From Variovorax sp. dw_308 (GTDB taxonomy: Bacteria > Pseudomonadota > Gammaproteobacteria > Burkholderiales > Burkholderiaceae_C), in assembly GCF_019207085.1 (NCBI RefSeq), contig NZ_JAATOM010000001.1, positions 682,001-746,000 of the forward strand: 64,000 nucleotides of DNA. The letters are read 5' to 3'. The notes beneath the pieces are model-generated. The model worked only from the letters and a program-made list of their open reading frames with translations, was not told the origin of the DNA and made no database searches. Shown piece by piece: positions 55,454 through 64,000 of this stretch. The translations under genes were made by a program, and so were the position numbers. Position 1 is the first letter of the stretch; the number at the start of each line of letters is the position of its first letter.

Positions 55454-56085
55454 AAGAGACATTGACCGCGCTCCAGGTGATGCGCGACGCACCGGTGATA
55501 CCGGTCATCGTGCTGCACGACGTGGCTCATGCCGTGCCGTTGGCGCGCGCGTTGGTGGCCGGCGGCATCCGCATGCTGGAAGTGACGCTGCGCACGCCCC
55601 AGGCGCTGCAGTGCATCGAGGCCATTGCCAAGGAAGTGCCGGAGGCCGTCGCCGGCGCCGGCACCATCCGCAGCTCCGCCGATGCGCAGGCTTCCGCGCT
55701 GGCCGGCGCCAAGTTCGGTGTGAGCCCCGGCTACACGCGCGCCGTCGGCAAGGCCTGCCGCGACATCGGCCTGCCGCTCTTGCCCGGCGTTGCCACCGGC
55801 AGCGAAATCATGACGGCGCAGGAAGACGGCTTCACCGAGCTCAAGTTCTTCCCCGCCATGCAAGCCGGCGGCCTGCCGATGCTGAAGGCCTGGCAGGGCC
55901 CGTTCGGCGACGTGACCTTCTGCCCCACCGGCGGCGTGAGCCTGGGCAACGCGCCCGACTTCCTGGCCCTGTCCAACGTCGCCTGCGTCGGCGGCTCGTG
56001 GATCGTGCCGACCGACGCCATCGCCAACGGCGACTGGGCCCGCATCGAAACGCTGGCGCGCGAGGCGAGCCAACTCAAGCGCTGA
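55444..56085 (+). CDS. eda: KDPG/KHG aldolase (Entner-Doudoroff)
   Basis: The 213-residue TIM-barrel protein has the family marks [50 protein letters not shown], the Schiff-base Lys in [14 protein letters not shown] and FCPTGGVSL. It splits KDPG into pyruvate and glyceraldehyde 3-phosphate, completing the Entner-Doudoroff route begun by edd. Its start codon lies inside the end of edd. Confidence 0.96.
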   Translation: MAVKETLTALQVMRDAPVIPVIVLHDVAHAVPLARALVAGGIRMLEVTLRTPQALQCIEAIAKEVPEAVAGAGTIRSSADAQASALAGAKFGVSPGYTRAVGKACRDIGLPLLPGVATGSEIMTAQEDGFTELKFFPAMQAGGLPMLKAWQGPFGDVTFCPTGGVSLGNAPDFLALSNVACVGGSWIVPTDAIANGDWARIETLAREASQLKR

Positions 56086-56109
56086 GGTCCGTCGGACGCG
56101 GACACGGAC

Positions 56110-56215
56110 GCGGGCAGCCGAACGCAGAAGGAAGACAAAAGTACGCAGAGGTCGCAGAAGAAACTCAAGAAATGCTTCTGCATTCCTTTTGCGACTTCTG
56201 CGTTCGGCTGCCCGC
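56110..56215. repeat. Large intergenic imperfect palindrome with 21-bp perfect arms
   Basis: The first arm at 56110-56130 (starting GCGGGCAGCCGAACG) is the exact reverse complement of the second arm at 56195-56215. Inside, GCAGAAG (56154-56160) can pair with CTTCTGC (56175-56181). The loop repeats the words CGCAGAAG and CGCAGAGG. Such CGCAGAGG-type words are known from dispersed intergenic repeats in bacteria. It lies between eda and the haloacid dehalogenase gene and probably also acts as a terminator-like structure for eda. Confidence 0.75.
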
Positions 56216-56252
56216 ATCCGGCTGTTCGGCTCCCCGTTTTCAGAGCGTCAAA

Positions 56253-56984
56253 ATGGCGCTCATGGAGTCCACAACACAGACCCTCAAGGTCATCGCGTTC
56301 GACGTCTTCGGCACGGTCGTCGACTGGCACGGCGGCATCTCGGCCGAGGTGGCGCAGGCGCTGCCCGAGGTCGATGCCGATGCGTTTGCGCTGGCCTGGC
56401 GCGCGGGCTACCAGCCGGCGATGCGCGGCGTCATGGAACGGCTCGCGGCGGGCGAGGGCGGCTTCACGCTCGTCGATGAACTGCACCTCGCCATCCTCGA
56501 GGACGTGTTGCGCGAGTTCAAGGTCGGCCGTCTCGACAAGGCCCGGAAACGCGAGTTGAACCGCGCCTGGCATCGGCTGCCGGCCTGGCCCGATTCAGTC
56601 GAGGGACTGACGCGCCTCAAGCGCAAGTTCACGATCTGCACCTTGTCGAACGGCAACATCGGCCTGCTCACCGAGATGGCCAAGCGCGCCGGCCTGCCCT
56701 GGGATTGCGTGCTGTCGGCCGAAGTATTCAAGGCCTACAAGCCGGACCCGCGCACCTACCTGGGTGTGGCTGGGGTGTTCGACCTCAGCCCCGGCGAGGT
56801 CATGCTGGCCGCCGCGCACCATGACGACCTGGAGGCCGCGCGCAATTGCGGCCTGCAAACCGGGTACATCGAGCGTCCTCTGGAGTACGGCGCGAAGCGT
56901 CCGAAGGACGTATCGTCGCGTGAAAGCAACACTTTTCACGCCCGCGATATCAACACGTTGGCGGATTTGCTGGGCTGCGCCTAG
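56253..56984 (+). CDS. Type II haloacid dehalogenase-like hydrolase
   Basis: The 243-residue HAD protein has the nucleophile motif IAFDVFGTVVDW, a cap domain with MRGVMERLAAGEGGFTLVDE, the TLSNGNIGLL motif II, the conserved Lys in SAEVFKAYKPDPRTYLG, and acidic motif AAHHDDLEAARNCG. Such enzymes hydrolyse (S)-2-haloacids or small phosphorylated metabolites. The ATG at 56253 is used; one at 56262 is possible. It follows the palindrome at 56110-56215. Confidence 0.9.
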   Translation: MALMESTTQTLKVIAFDVFGTVVDWHGGISAEVAQALPEVDADAFALAWRAGYQPAMRGVMERLAAGEGGFTLVDELHLAILEDVLREFKVGRLDKARKRELNRAWHRLPAWPDSVEGLTRLKRKFTICTLSNGNIGLLTEMAKRAGLPWDCVLSAEVFKAYKPDPRTYLGVAGVFDLSPGEVMLAAAHHDDLEAARNCGLQTGYIERPLEYGAKRPKDVSSRESNTFHARDINTLADLLGCA

Positions 56985-57464
56985 CGCTGCCGGCGACGCT
57001 TCGAGGCGCCACGCGGCGCCTCCCCGCGGCGCTGCGCCAACACCTGGCGCCTCTGCCGTGCGCCCGACGGCAGGTCGATTTGCAGGCCTTTGGCAGCTGA
57101 CGCACCGCTGCGGCCGGCCGCAGTTCGCCTGCACGCCTGCCTAAAACCGCACTGTACTTCCATAGCGTCGGTGCCTTTGGCCAATTGACAAATCAATTCG
57201 TCTTGAGGCGGGTCTTGCATTGACTAGTGCATTCATTCCGGGACGCTGGCGCACTGCCGTCGCAGCGCAAGCGCTGGAATAAGCGCGTCGACTTGAAAAA
57301 ATGAGATGCCGCGGCAGCTGTGAGAATGAATAAATGACAAGTGCGTTAATTGAATTAACAATTGCGGTGATTGAAAATTCAGAACCTTTGGTTGTGATCG
57401 TTTAGTCGTCATGATTTACTTGGAGGCTGGAATATTGAGCTACTAACGTTTTTTCAAATTGTCA
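56985..57464. promoter_or_regulatory. 480-nt intergenic region with AT-rich leader of the autotransporter gene
   Basis: No convincing gene is seen here. The left half is GC-rich and contains a terminator-like hairpin GAGGCGCC/GGCGCCTC (57002-57021). From about 57,290 the sequence turns strongly AT-rich, with a perfect palindrome GTTAATT-G-AATTAAC at 57345-57359, a likely binding site, and a TTTTTTC tract. The AT-rich stretch is unlike the surrounding DNA and is typical of H-NS-type silenced promoters. Promoter boxes are not assigned. Confidence 0.55.
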
Positions 57465-60400
57465 ATGAATAAGAATCACCGAGTCATCTGGAACGAATCA
57501 CTCAATACATACGTTGCCGTCCAGGAAACGGCCAGGGGGCGCAGCAAATCCAGCACACGCAGCAAGGTTTCGCACTGGCTGCTCGGCGCGGCGGCGCTGG
57601 CGAGCGGCCCGGCGATGGCGCTCGAGGTCACGATCGCCCCGGACTGGGACAGCGCCGGCAATAGCAACGAGGTGGGCCAAACCGTCTTTACGTCGAACGG
57701 CACGCACAGGCTCGCCGGCCCCGCCAATTTCCAGAATATCCCGGCCGGCTACTTCATTCCATGGGCAGATGCGGTCTCGCAAGGCTATGCCACAGCGCCG
57801 GACGTGACGGGAAAGATGCAATTGGTCGTGGGTGCCAAGAATTCCACAATTACGGTGCCAGATTCGATCACCGGCAATATGCAATCGCTGCCGGTCTATA
57901 GCGCATCGTCATTTACGCAAGGGCCCATCGGCGCTGCTTTTGCAAATGCCTACTTCGTCAACGCGGTGCAGATTTTCCCGAAAGACGCGCAGGCCTATGT
58001 CGACTTGCGCCTGGCGACCGTCCAGAACGGCACGCTCAACGTCGACCTGGGTACGAGCCGGGTCGACCTGAATGCCGCGAAGCAGACCGCGCTGATCTAT
58101 GTCGACGGCACGACCGGCAACAAGACGGAGGCCGTCTGGCGATCGGGCAACTACGTGAAGTTCGGCGACGCCTTCCAGATCACCGCTGCCCCGGCGCAGA
58201 CGGCCGCGCGCGACCAGACCTTCGATGCCGTGGCCTACACCGGCACCTTCAACGTCACGGACGCCAAGGGCGCCACCACCTCGCACACGGTCACGGACCT
58301 GGCCTCGCTGACCCAGTACAACGCCTGGCTCGTGCAGGAGATCCAGGCGGGCCGCATCGACTACGCGAACTACGACGCGAGCGTGAAGCTGGCTTACGGC
58401 ACGTCGCCGGTCAGCGTGCACATCATGCCGACCGGCAGTGACGCGCCACTGCCGCCCAACGATCCCCTCTACATCGATGCCGGCAAGCGCGCGCTGCTGC
58501 TGGCCGTGGGCGCCAACGCCACCGCGCGCGTCGCCAGCCCGACGGGCACCACCGTGGAGATGGCGGATGGCGACGCATTGCGCGGCGAGCAGGGCGCCAC
58601 GGTCATCAACGACGGTCGCATCGCCACGACCGCCGGTACTGCCCGTCCGTTCGTGGTCCTGGGGGGCTCGCAGGGCACCAACAACGGCGTGGTGACGGTG
58701 GGCTATGCGTCCACGGCGGCCGATGCGTCGGCGCCGGGCGTGGTCTACATCGGCGGAAACAGTTCGGTCGACGGTGCGGGCTCGGTCCTGACCAACAAGG
58801 GCATCTTCAACGCAGGCGCGGTCAATTCCGACACCCGGGCGCTCACCGGCTTCTCGCGCGTCGACGTCACCAACCAGGGCACCTTCATCAACGAAGGTGC
58901 GATGAACATCGGCTCCAACGATTCGGAGCTGGCCAGCCCGGTGCTCGGCGTGATGGCGAGCAACGGCAGCAAGGTCGTCAACACGGCGACCGGCGTGCTG
59001 TACCTTGGCCGTGAAGCGGCCGGCTCGATCACGCCGGGAAGCCTGGCCGGCAGCATGGCCGCGGGCGGCGCCGACACCTCCGTGCGCGCGGGCGGGCAGG
59101 CGGTAGTCGTCCATGGCGGCAGCCAGTTCCTCAACGACGGCTATATCGGCATCGGCAGCGGCATGCAGGATGCGACGGGCATCCTCGTCCAGGGCGTGAC
59201 TTTGGCCAGCGTGGTGAACAACGGCACGATCGACGTCAAGGGGGCGCGTGACGGCTCGCCGCTGGCGAACCGCGGGATCTGGGTCCAGGGCAACAGCGGC
59301 AGCTCGACCGTCAGCAACACCGGCACGATCAACCTGCTCGGCACCAACGGCGTGGGCCTCAAGGCCACGGATGGCGGCAAGGCAACGAGCACCGGCACCA
59401 TCAACCTCGGCACTTCGAGCGACAAGGACCTGCCCAACTACGGCGTGTGGGCGGAAGGCGTCGGCAGCGCGGTGACGCTGGGCGGTGTGGTGAATCTGAG
59501 CGGGGACAACGCGATCGGCGTGCACGCCCGCGCGGGCGGCCGGATCGACGTGAGCGGGGGCAACGTCAAGTTCAACGACGGCGAGCGCCAGGTCGGCTTC
59601 TTCGCCCATGGCGTGGGCTCGGTGGTGAACATCAACAACGCCCCGGCAGGCGGCGCGCTGGACGTGGCCACGAAGAACTCGACGCTGTTCCGCATCGAGG
59701 ACGGCGCCACCATCAACAACGCAACGTCCGCACCACTGGTGGCTTCGGGCGAAGGCTCCACTGCGATCCTGGTCACCGGCGTCGGCTCTTCGGCGAACCT
59801 CGACAACATGGACCTGACTGTCGCAGGCAAGGGCGCCACGGCGCTCAAGGTGGAAGGCGGCGCCACGGGCACGATGACCGGCGCGGCCAAGGTCATCTCG
59901 TTCCGCGACGACACCATCGCCGTCTCGGTGGACGACAACAAGCACGACCTGGGCGGCAATATCGTCGGGCGAGGCGATTCCAGGTTCACCAATACCGCCG
60001 ACATCACGGTGGACGACAGCGCCAGGAACGTCACCGTCTTCCAGGTGAAGAACGGCGCCGAGTTGAGCAATGCCGGCGATATCGACCTGGCGCACGGCAC
60101 CGCCATCGAGATCACCGGCGTGGGCTCGCGCGTGACGCCGGTCGATGGCAAGGCCGGCACGATCACCGTGCACGACGGCAACGCCGGCATCTGGGTGCAT
60201 GGGGGTGGCACGCTGACGACCTCGGACACCATCACGGTGGACAAGGGCGCCTCGGGCGTGCTGATCGGCACGGACGCGGGGCGCGTCGTGCTGACGAAAG
60301 ACGCTTCGATCATCGGCCTGGGTGGCGGCTTCGGCAATCTCGTCACCAACCAGGGCCAGGCGGGCAACACCCTGCTGGACGGCACCTTCCTTGAGATGAG

Positions 60401-63400
60401 GGGCAGCGGCGCCGCCTTGCTGACCGAGAACAACCTCGACGCGGCCTCGCACGGCACGATCCTGGTGAGCAGCAACACGGCCGGCAAGGGGCTGGCACTG
60501 ACCAACGCCAACGGTACCGCCACCACCGGCGACCTGGTGGTCGGCGATGCATTCGACATCAGCGTGACCGGCAACGGCTCGGGCGTCTATGCCAATACGA
60601 CCGGGAACCTCACCGTGACGAGCAAGTCGGTCCAGGTCAGCGGCACGGGCCAGGCAATCCTGGTCAAGTCGGCCGATACCGTCACGATCGACGCGGGGGC
60701 CAACATCACGGGCACGAATGCAGGCGCCGTGCTGGTGCAGGGCGCGGCCAGGACGCTCGTCAACCACGGCACCTTGCTGGGGGTGGCCGGCTCCAACGCC
60801 GTCGTGCTGGACGACGCGGGCCACGCCTTCGAGAACAGCGCGGGCGGCGCTGTCACGGGCAACGTCCTGCTCGGCAACGGAACGAACACGGCGCTGCTGG
60901 GCAGCAGCACGATCACCGGCAACCTCGTCGGCGGCGCCGGCCAGGACACCGTGACCGTGCGGGGCAACAAGGCCATCGTCACGGGCCGCCTGGACGGCGG
61001 CGTGGGGGGCGCGACCGACACCCTGATCCTGGACAACACGCAGATCGCCTACGACAGCGCGACGTCCGGTATCCGCAACTTCGAAAACGTGGCGCTGACC
61101 AACGGCTCGGTCGTCACGCTGAAGACGGCGCTCAAGCTCGACGACAACCAGGCCGACACCGGCATCCTCTCCATCGACAAGAGCAGCTCGCTCGTCACCG
61201 CGACCGGCGGCGCGTTCGCGCTGAACAACAAGCTGGCCGGCACCGGCACGGTCGTGACGGACACCGCGGGCCAGGCCTTCGATTTCACGCGCAACGTCGG
61301 CGGCGCGTTCGCGGGGACGGTCAAGCTCGGCGACAGCAGCTTCGCGCTGGGCGGCGCCAATACCGCGGCCCTGCAGAACGCCACGCTGGAACTCGGCCAG
61401 CAGAGCATCACGACAGTGGGCGACGGCGAGCAGAAGATCGGCGGCCTGAGGTTCAACGGCGGCGCCGCCTTGTTCAACGGCACGGCGCCCGACCACAAGG
61501 TCGCCGTCAGCTCGATCACCGTCGGCACGCTGGACGCGAGCGGCACGGGCACGGTCCAGGTCAACGTGCCGGCGCCCTACAACGCCGTCACGCCGACGGT
61601 CGACACCCGGGCTTCGCTGCTGGAGCAGGATGACGCGAACATCGGCCTCAAGCTCGTCAACGCCGCCGCCACGGTGGGCACCGGCGGCAACCTCGTGCTG
61701 CGCGACCAGGGCGGGCAACCGATCTCCGCCAAGCGCACGCTCGACATCGCCCAGGGCGGACAAGTCGTCGCGAAGGGCGACTACGACTATCGCCTGGCCG
61801 TCCGGCAAGACGACGGCCTCTACGTCAACTACGGCTTGACGAAGCTCGACCTGCAGCAGGGCCAGACGCTGACGCTGCAGCAGCGCAGCGGCGCGACGGG
61901 CGAAGCGGGCGACCAATCGGCCCGGATCACCGGCAGCGGCAACCTGGCGATCGATGCCGGCACGGGGCTGGTGTCCTTGTCGAACACGGCCAACGACTAC
62001 ACCGGCCAGACCACGGTCGCCGGTGGCACGCTCCAGCTCGCGGCCGACAACGCATTGGGGAACACGCGTTCGCTCAACCTGCAGAATTCGACGCAGGCCC
62101 AACTCGCCGGGCACCTGCAGACCATCGGCCAGTTGCAGGCGGATGCCGGCTCGATGCTGGACCTGGGCGGCGGCACGCTCAACCTCGTCAATGGGGGCAG
62201 GGCCGACGGCGGACTGACCGGCGCGGGCCAGCTCAACATCGTCGGCGGCACGCTGGCCGTTTCGAGTTCGAACGCTTCCATGACGGCGGCCACGTCCATC
62301 GCCCAGGGCGCCGCGGCTTCCATCCGGCAGGTGGATGGCCTGGGCAGCGGCGCGATCGCCGACGCCGGCACCTTGACCTTCAATGGCGCGCAAGGCGCCT
62401 TCGTCAACCCCGTCAGCGGCGCCGGCAATGTGGTCAAGAACGGCCCCGGCGCCGTGACCGTGAAAGACAACGTGCAGCACACCGGGCGCACCGACATCAA
62501 CGGCGGCGCGCTCATCGCGGGCGGCAGCTTCGGCGGCGCTGGCGCGGGTGAAGTCACGGTGGCTCAGTCCGGCGTGCTGTCGGGCACCGGCACGGTGAAC
62601 GGCCATGTGACCAACTACGGCACCGTGGCGGCCTTCAACGCGCTGGGCGCGACGCCGAATCCGGGCAACAGCGTGTTCACGCTGGCCAATGGCCTCGGCA
62701 ACAACGGCATCGTGAACCTGGCCGGCCCCATCGGCAGCACGCCGGGCAACAACCTGGTGGTGACGGGCGGCTACGTCGGCAACAACGCCAGCCTGGTGAT
62801 TCGCACCGTGCTGGGCGGCGACGCGTCGGCCACCGACAAGCTGGTGATCGACGGCGGCAGCGCCACGGGCTCGACCGGCCTGGTGGTGAAGTCCGCGGGC
62901 ACCGCCGGCACGCAGACGCGGCAAGGCATTCGCGTGGTGGAGACGCGCAATGGCGCCACCACCACGGCCGGCGCCTTCGCGCTGGACACCCGCTCCGATG
63001 GCTTCCGTGTCGGCAGCAATGCGATCGCTTCCGGCGCATTCAACTATCGGCTCGTGCGCGGGGGAGACGGCGGGCAGGTGCAGGATTGGTACCTGGTGAA
63101 CACCTCGAGCCTGGTGGCCTTCAGGCCGCCGGTCGACGGCGGTGGCGGCGGCGGATCGGTGGCGGGGCCTGTGTACCGGCCGGAGGTGGGCGGTTATCTC
63201 GCCAATCGCCAGGCCGCGCTGCAGATGTCGGTGCACACCCTCCACGAGCGGCAGGGCCAGGCGCCGGGGCAGGAAGGCAAGGACCTCAAGGCGTCGAGCG
63301 ACGGCAACGGTTGGCTGCGCGTGGTGGACACCTATGGCAGCCGCGACGGTGCGAGCCCGCAGTCGACGATCGGCGCCCGCACCTACATCCTGCACGGCGG

Positions 63401-64000
63401 CGCCGACCTGGCCCGCTTCAACGTCGGCAGCGAAGGCAGTGTGCGGATCGGTGCGATGGGCATGTACGGCAGGACGCAAAGCAGTTCGGTCAACGCCGAC
63501 GGCAGCTCGGCCGCCGGCACGGTCGACGGCTACAACCTGGGCATGTACGCCACCTGGTACGGCAACCGCGACATCCTCTCCGGCCCGTATGTGGACGCAT
63601 GGATCCTGGGCGGCTCCTACAAGAACAAGGTGCAGGGCCTGGGGCTGCAGCAGGAGTCGTACCGCTCGCGCGGCATCACGGCTTCGCTGGAAGCCGGCTA
63701 CTCGTTCAAGGTGTTCGACAACGGACGGAGCCAGATGTATGTCGAGCCGCAGGCGCAATTGATCCTGCAGGACCTGCGCGCCGACAACCACGTCGAGTCC
63801 ACGAGCACGGTGGTGTCGCGCCTGAATGTGAGCGGCCCCACCACGCGCGTCGGTTTGCGCGTCCATGGCAACACGGACGACGATGCGGGCAACAAGCTGA
63901 TGCGACCCTTCGCCGAGGTGAACTGGTGGCGCGGCACCGCCGCCGACAAGTCGATGATGTTCGACGGCGATCGTGTCGTCGATCGCATGCCCAGGAACCG
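57465..64000 (+). CDS. Giant ESPR-type autotransporter adhesin-like protein, 3' end beyond the window
   Basis: The frame is open from an ATG at 57465 to the right edge, about 2178 residues. The N-terminus is an extended signal peptide region (KNHRVIWNESLNTYVAVQE and a basic linker) then a hydrophobic signal WLLGAAALASGPAMA. The passenger (about residues 55-1850) is an irregular beta-helix rich in Gly, Thr, Asn and Ala, with autotransporter-associated strand repeats such as NDYTGQTTVAGGTLQLAAD near 1509 and HTGRTDINGGALIAGGS near 1670. The autotransporter beta-barrel begins near residue 1910; the last strands and the C-terminal aromatic lie outside. Passenger length predicts a large surface fibre (adhesin); no protease motif was seen. 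Confidence 0.94.
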   Translation, partial: MNKNHRVIWNESLNTYVAVQETARGRSKSSTRSKVSHWLLGAAALASGPAMALEVTIAPDWDSAGNSNEVGQTVFTSNGTHRLAGPANFQNIPAGYFIPWADAVSQGYATAPDVTGKMQLVVGAKNSTITVPDSITGNMQSLPVYSASSFTQGPIGAAFANAYFVNAVQIFPKDAQAYVDLRLATVQNGTLNVDLGTSRVDLNAAKQTALIYVDGTTGNKTEAVWRSGNYVKFGDAFQITAAPAQTAARDQTFDAVAYTGTFNVTDAKGATTSHTVTDLASLTQYNAWLVQEIQAGRIDYANYDASVKLAYGTSPVSVHIMPTGSDAPLPPNDPLYIDAGKRALLLAVGANATARVASPTGTTVEMADGDALRGEQGATVINDGRIATTAGTARPFVVLGGSQGTNNGVVTVGYASTAADASAPGVVYIGGNSSVDGAGSVLTNKGIFNAGAVNSDTRALTGFSRVDVTNQGTFINEGAMNIGSNDSELASPVLGVMASNGSKVVNTATGVLYLGREAAGSITPGSLAGSMAAGGADTSVRAGGQAVVVHGGSQFLNDGYIGIGSGMQDATGILVQGVTLASVVNNGTIDVKGARDGSPLANRGIWVQGNSGSSTVSNTGTINLLGTNGVGLKATDGGKATSTGTINLGTSSDKDLPNYGVWAEGVGSAVTLGGVVNLSGDNAIGVHARAGGRIDVSGGNVKFNDGERQVGFFAHGVGSVVNINNAPAGGALDVATKNSTLFRIEDGATINNATSAPLVASGEGSTAILVTGVGSSANLDNMDLTVAGKGATALKVEGGATGTMTGAAKVISFRDDTIAVSVDDNKHDLGGNIVGRGDSRFTNTADITVDDSARNVTVFQVKNGAELSNAGDIDLAHGTAIEITGVGSRVTPVDGKAGTITVHDGNAGIWVHGGGTLTTSDTITVDKGASGVLIGTDAGRVVLTKDASIIGLGGGFGNLVTNQGQAGNTLLDGTFLEMRGSGAALLTENNLDAASHGTILVSSNTAGKGLALTNANGTATTGDLVVGDAFDISVTGNGSGVYANTTGNLTVTSKSVQVSGTGQAILVKSADTVTIDAGANITGTNAGAVLVQGAARTLVNHGTLLGVAGSNAVVLDDAGHAFENSAGGAVTGNVLLGNGTNTALLGSSTITGNLVGGAGQDTVTVRGNKAIVTGRLDGGVGGATDTLILDNTQIAYDSATSGIRNFENVALTNGSVVTLKTALKLDDNQADTGILSIDKSSSLVTATGGAFALNNKLAGTGTVVTDTAGQAFDFTRNVGGAFAGTVKLGDSSFALGGANTAALQNATLELGQQSITTVGDGEQKIGGLRFNGGAALFNGTAPDHKVAVSSITVGTLDASGTGTVQVNVPAPYNAVTPTVDTRASLLEQDDANIGLKLVNAAATVGTGGNLVLRDQGGQPISAKRTLDIAQGGQVVAKGDYDYRLAVRQDDGLYVNYGLTKLDLQQGQTLTLQQRSGATGEAGDQSARITGSGNLAIDAGTGLVSLSNTANDYTGQTTVAGGTLQLAADNALGNTRSLNLQNSTQAQLAGHLQTIGQLQADAGSMLDLGGGTLNLVNGGRADGGLTGAGQLNIVGGTLAVSSSNASMTAATSIAQGAAASIRQVDGLGSGAIADAGTLTFNGAQGAFVNPVSGAGNVVKNGPGAVTVKDNVQHTGRTDINGGALIAGGSFGGAGAGEVTVAQSGVLSGTGTVNGHVTNYGTVAAFNALGATPNPGNSVFTLANGLGNNGIVNLAGPIGSTPGNNLVVTGGYVGNNASLVIRTVLGGDASATDKLVIDGGSATGSTGLVVKSAGTAGTQTRQGIRVVETRNGATTTAGAFALDTRSDGFRVGSNAIASGAFNYRLVRGGDGGQVQDWYLVNTSSLVAFRPPVDGGGGGGSVAGPVYRPEVGGYLANRQAALQMSVHTLHERQGQAPGQEGKDLKASSDGNGWLRVVDTYGSRDGASPQSTIGARTYILHGGADLARFNVGSEGSVRIGAMGMYGRTQSSSVNADGSSAAGTVDGYNLGMYATWYGNRDILSGPYVDAWILGGSYKNKVQGLGLQQESYRSRGITASLEAGYSFKVFDNGRSQMYVEPQAQLILQDLRADNHVESTSTVVSRLNVSGPTTRVGLRVHGNTDDDAGNKLMRPFAEVNWWRGTAADKSMMFDGDRVVDRMPRN

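Noticed and set aside
56981..57220. A minus-strand 79-codon open frame downstream of the dehalogenase gene
   Set aside because: It is highly basic and low in complexity, with no ribosome site and no recognisable fold, and it covers the hairpin at 57,002. I found no support for a real gene.
57909..63866. A minus-strand open frame of nearly 2,000 codons antisense to the autotransporter gene
   Set aside because: Its translation is low-complexity, rich in Arg, Gly, Ala, Asp and His with no domain. It arises because the GC-rich, repeat-biased coding strand avoids stops in this antisense phase. The plus strand has ESPR, signal and autotransporter domains.
1..64000. tRNA, rRNA, CRISPR arrays, insertion sequences and phage attachment sites
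   Set aside because: I looked for cloverleaf or rRNA stretches, regularly spaced repeats, transposase motifs and flanking duplications on both strands and saw none that would support a call.

Overview
The window is high-GC, densely packed proteobacterial DNA with wobble G/C codon use in nearly every gene. A complete set of type VI secretion (T6SS) sheath and baseplate genes, paired Entner-Doudoroff genes (edd-eda), waaA, an Ada/AlkA fusion and an ESPR-type autotransporter together suggest a beta-proteobacterium of the Burkholderiales, most likely Comamonadaceae and Variovorax-like. That placement is an inference from gene content and style, not from a marker gene. No rRNA, tRNA or CRISPR array was seen.

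Region 1 (1-15,335) is the T6SS core. tssL (cut by the left edge), tssK and tssJ lie on the minus strand. A short intergenic region separates them from the divergent plus-strand run: TPR lipoprotein, tssB, tssC, hcp (followed by a strong terminator-like palindrome), tssE, tssF, tssG, clpV/tssH and vgrG. Region 2 (15,335-23,101) is an accessory effector island, visibly richer in A+T than its surroundings. It holds a DUF4123 adaptor, a VasX-like pore-forming effector overlapping a membrane protein that is probably its immunity partner, a decayed lysozyme-like effector, a secreted Cys-rich protein that may be the surviving immunity partner of that remnant, a PAAR spike tip, and a membrane protein of unknown role.

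Region 3 (23,091-33,140) is housekeeping and stress functions: two c-type cytochromes divergent from a MocR-type regulator, a DUF1345 membrane protein, an alkylation-repair operon (ada-alkA fusion, ogt, EamA permease), phosphomannomutase and waaA. Region 4 (33,141-40,117) holds a broken gene, a small hypothetical gene, and a lipid/acyl-CoA cluster: serine hydrolase, acyl-CoA ligase, AidB-like acyl-CoA dehydrogenase, TetR regulator and divergent thioesterase. A striking nested-hairpin element sits between the dehydrogenase and the ligase.

Region 5 (40,131-47,871) is a TetR-controlled RND efflux operon (TetR, membrane fusion protein, RND pump, isoaspartyl methyltransferase-like protein, rhodanese, TolC). 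It is flanked by an msrA pseudogene with an internal deletion. Region 6 (48,319-56,984) has an AEC transporter, a secreted hypothetical protein, pdxH, a MobA-like nucleotidyltransferase, sodC, a ChaC-like cyclotransferase, an OmpA-domain protein, edd-eda and a type II haloacid dehalogenase. A 21-bp perfect inverted repeat lies just before the last gene. Region 7 (57,465-64,000) is a giant autotransporter that runs off the right edge, preceded by an AT-rich leader region.

The most interesting places are the T6SS effector island (intact effector/immunity pair plus a dead effector with a surviving candidate immunity gene), the nested hairpin at 36,601-36,721, and the palindromic repeat at 56,110-56,215.
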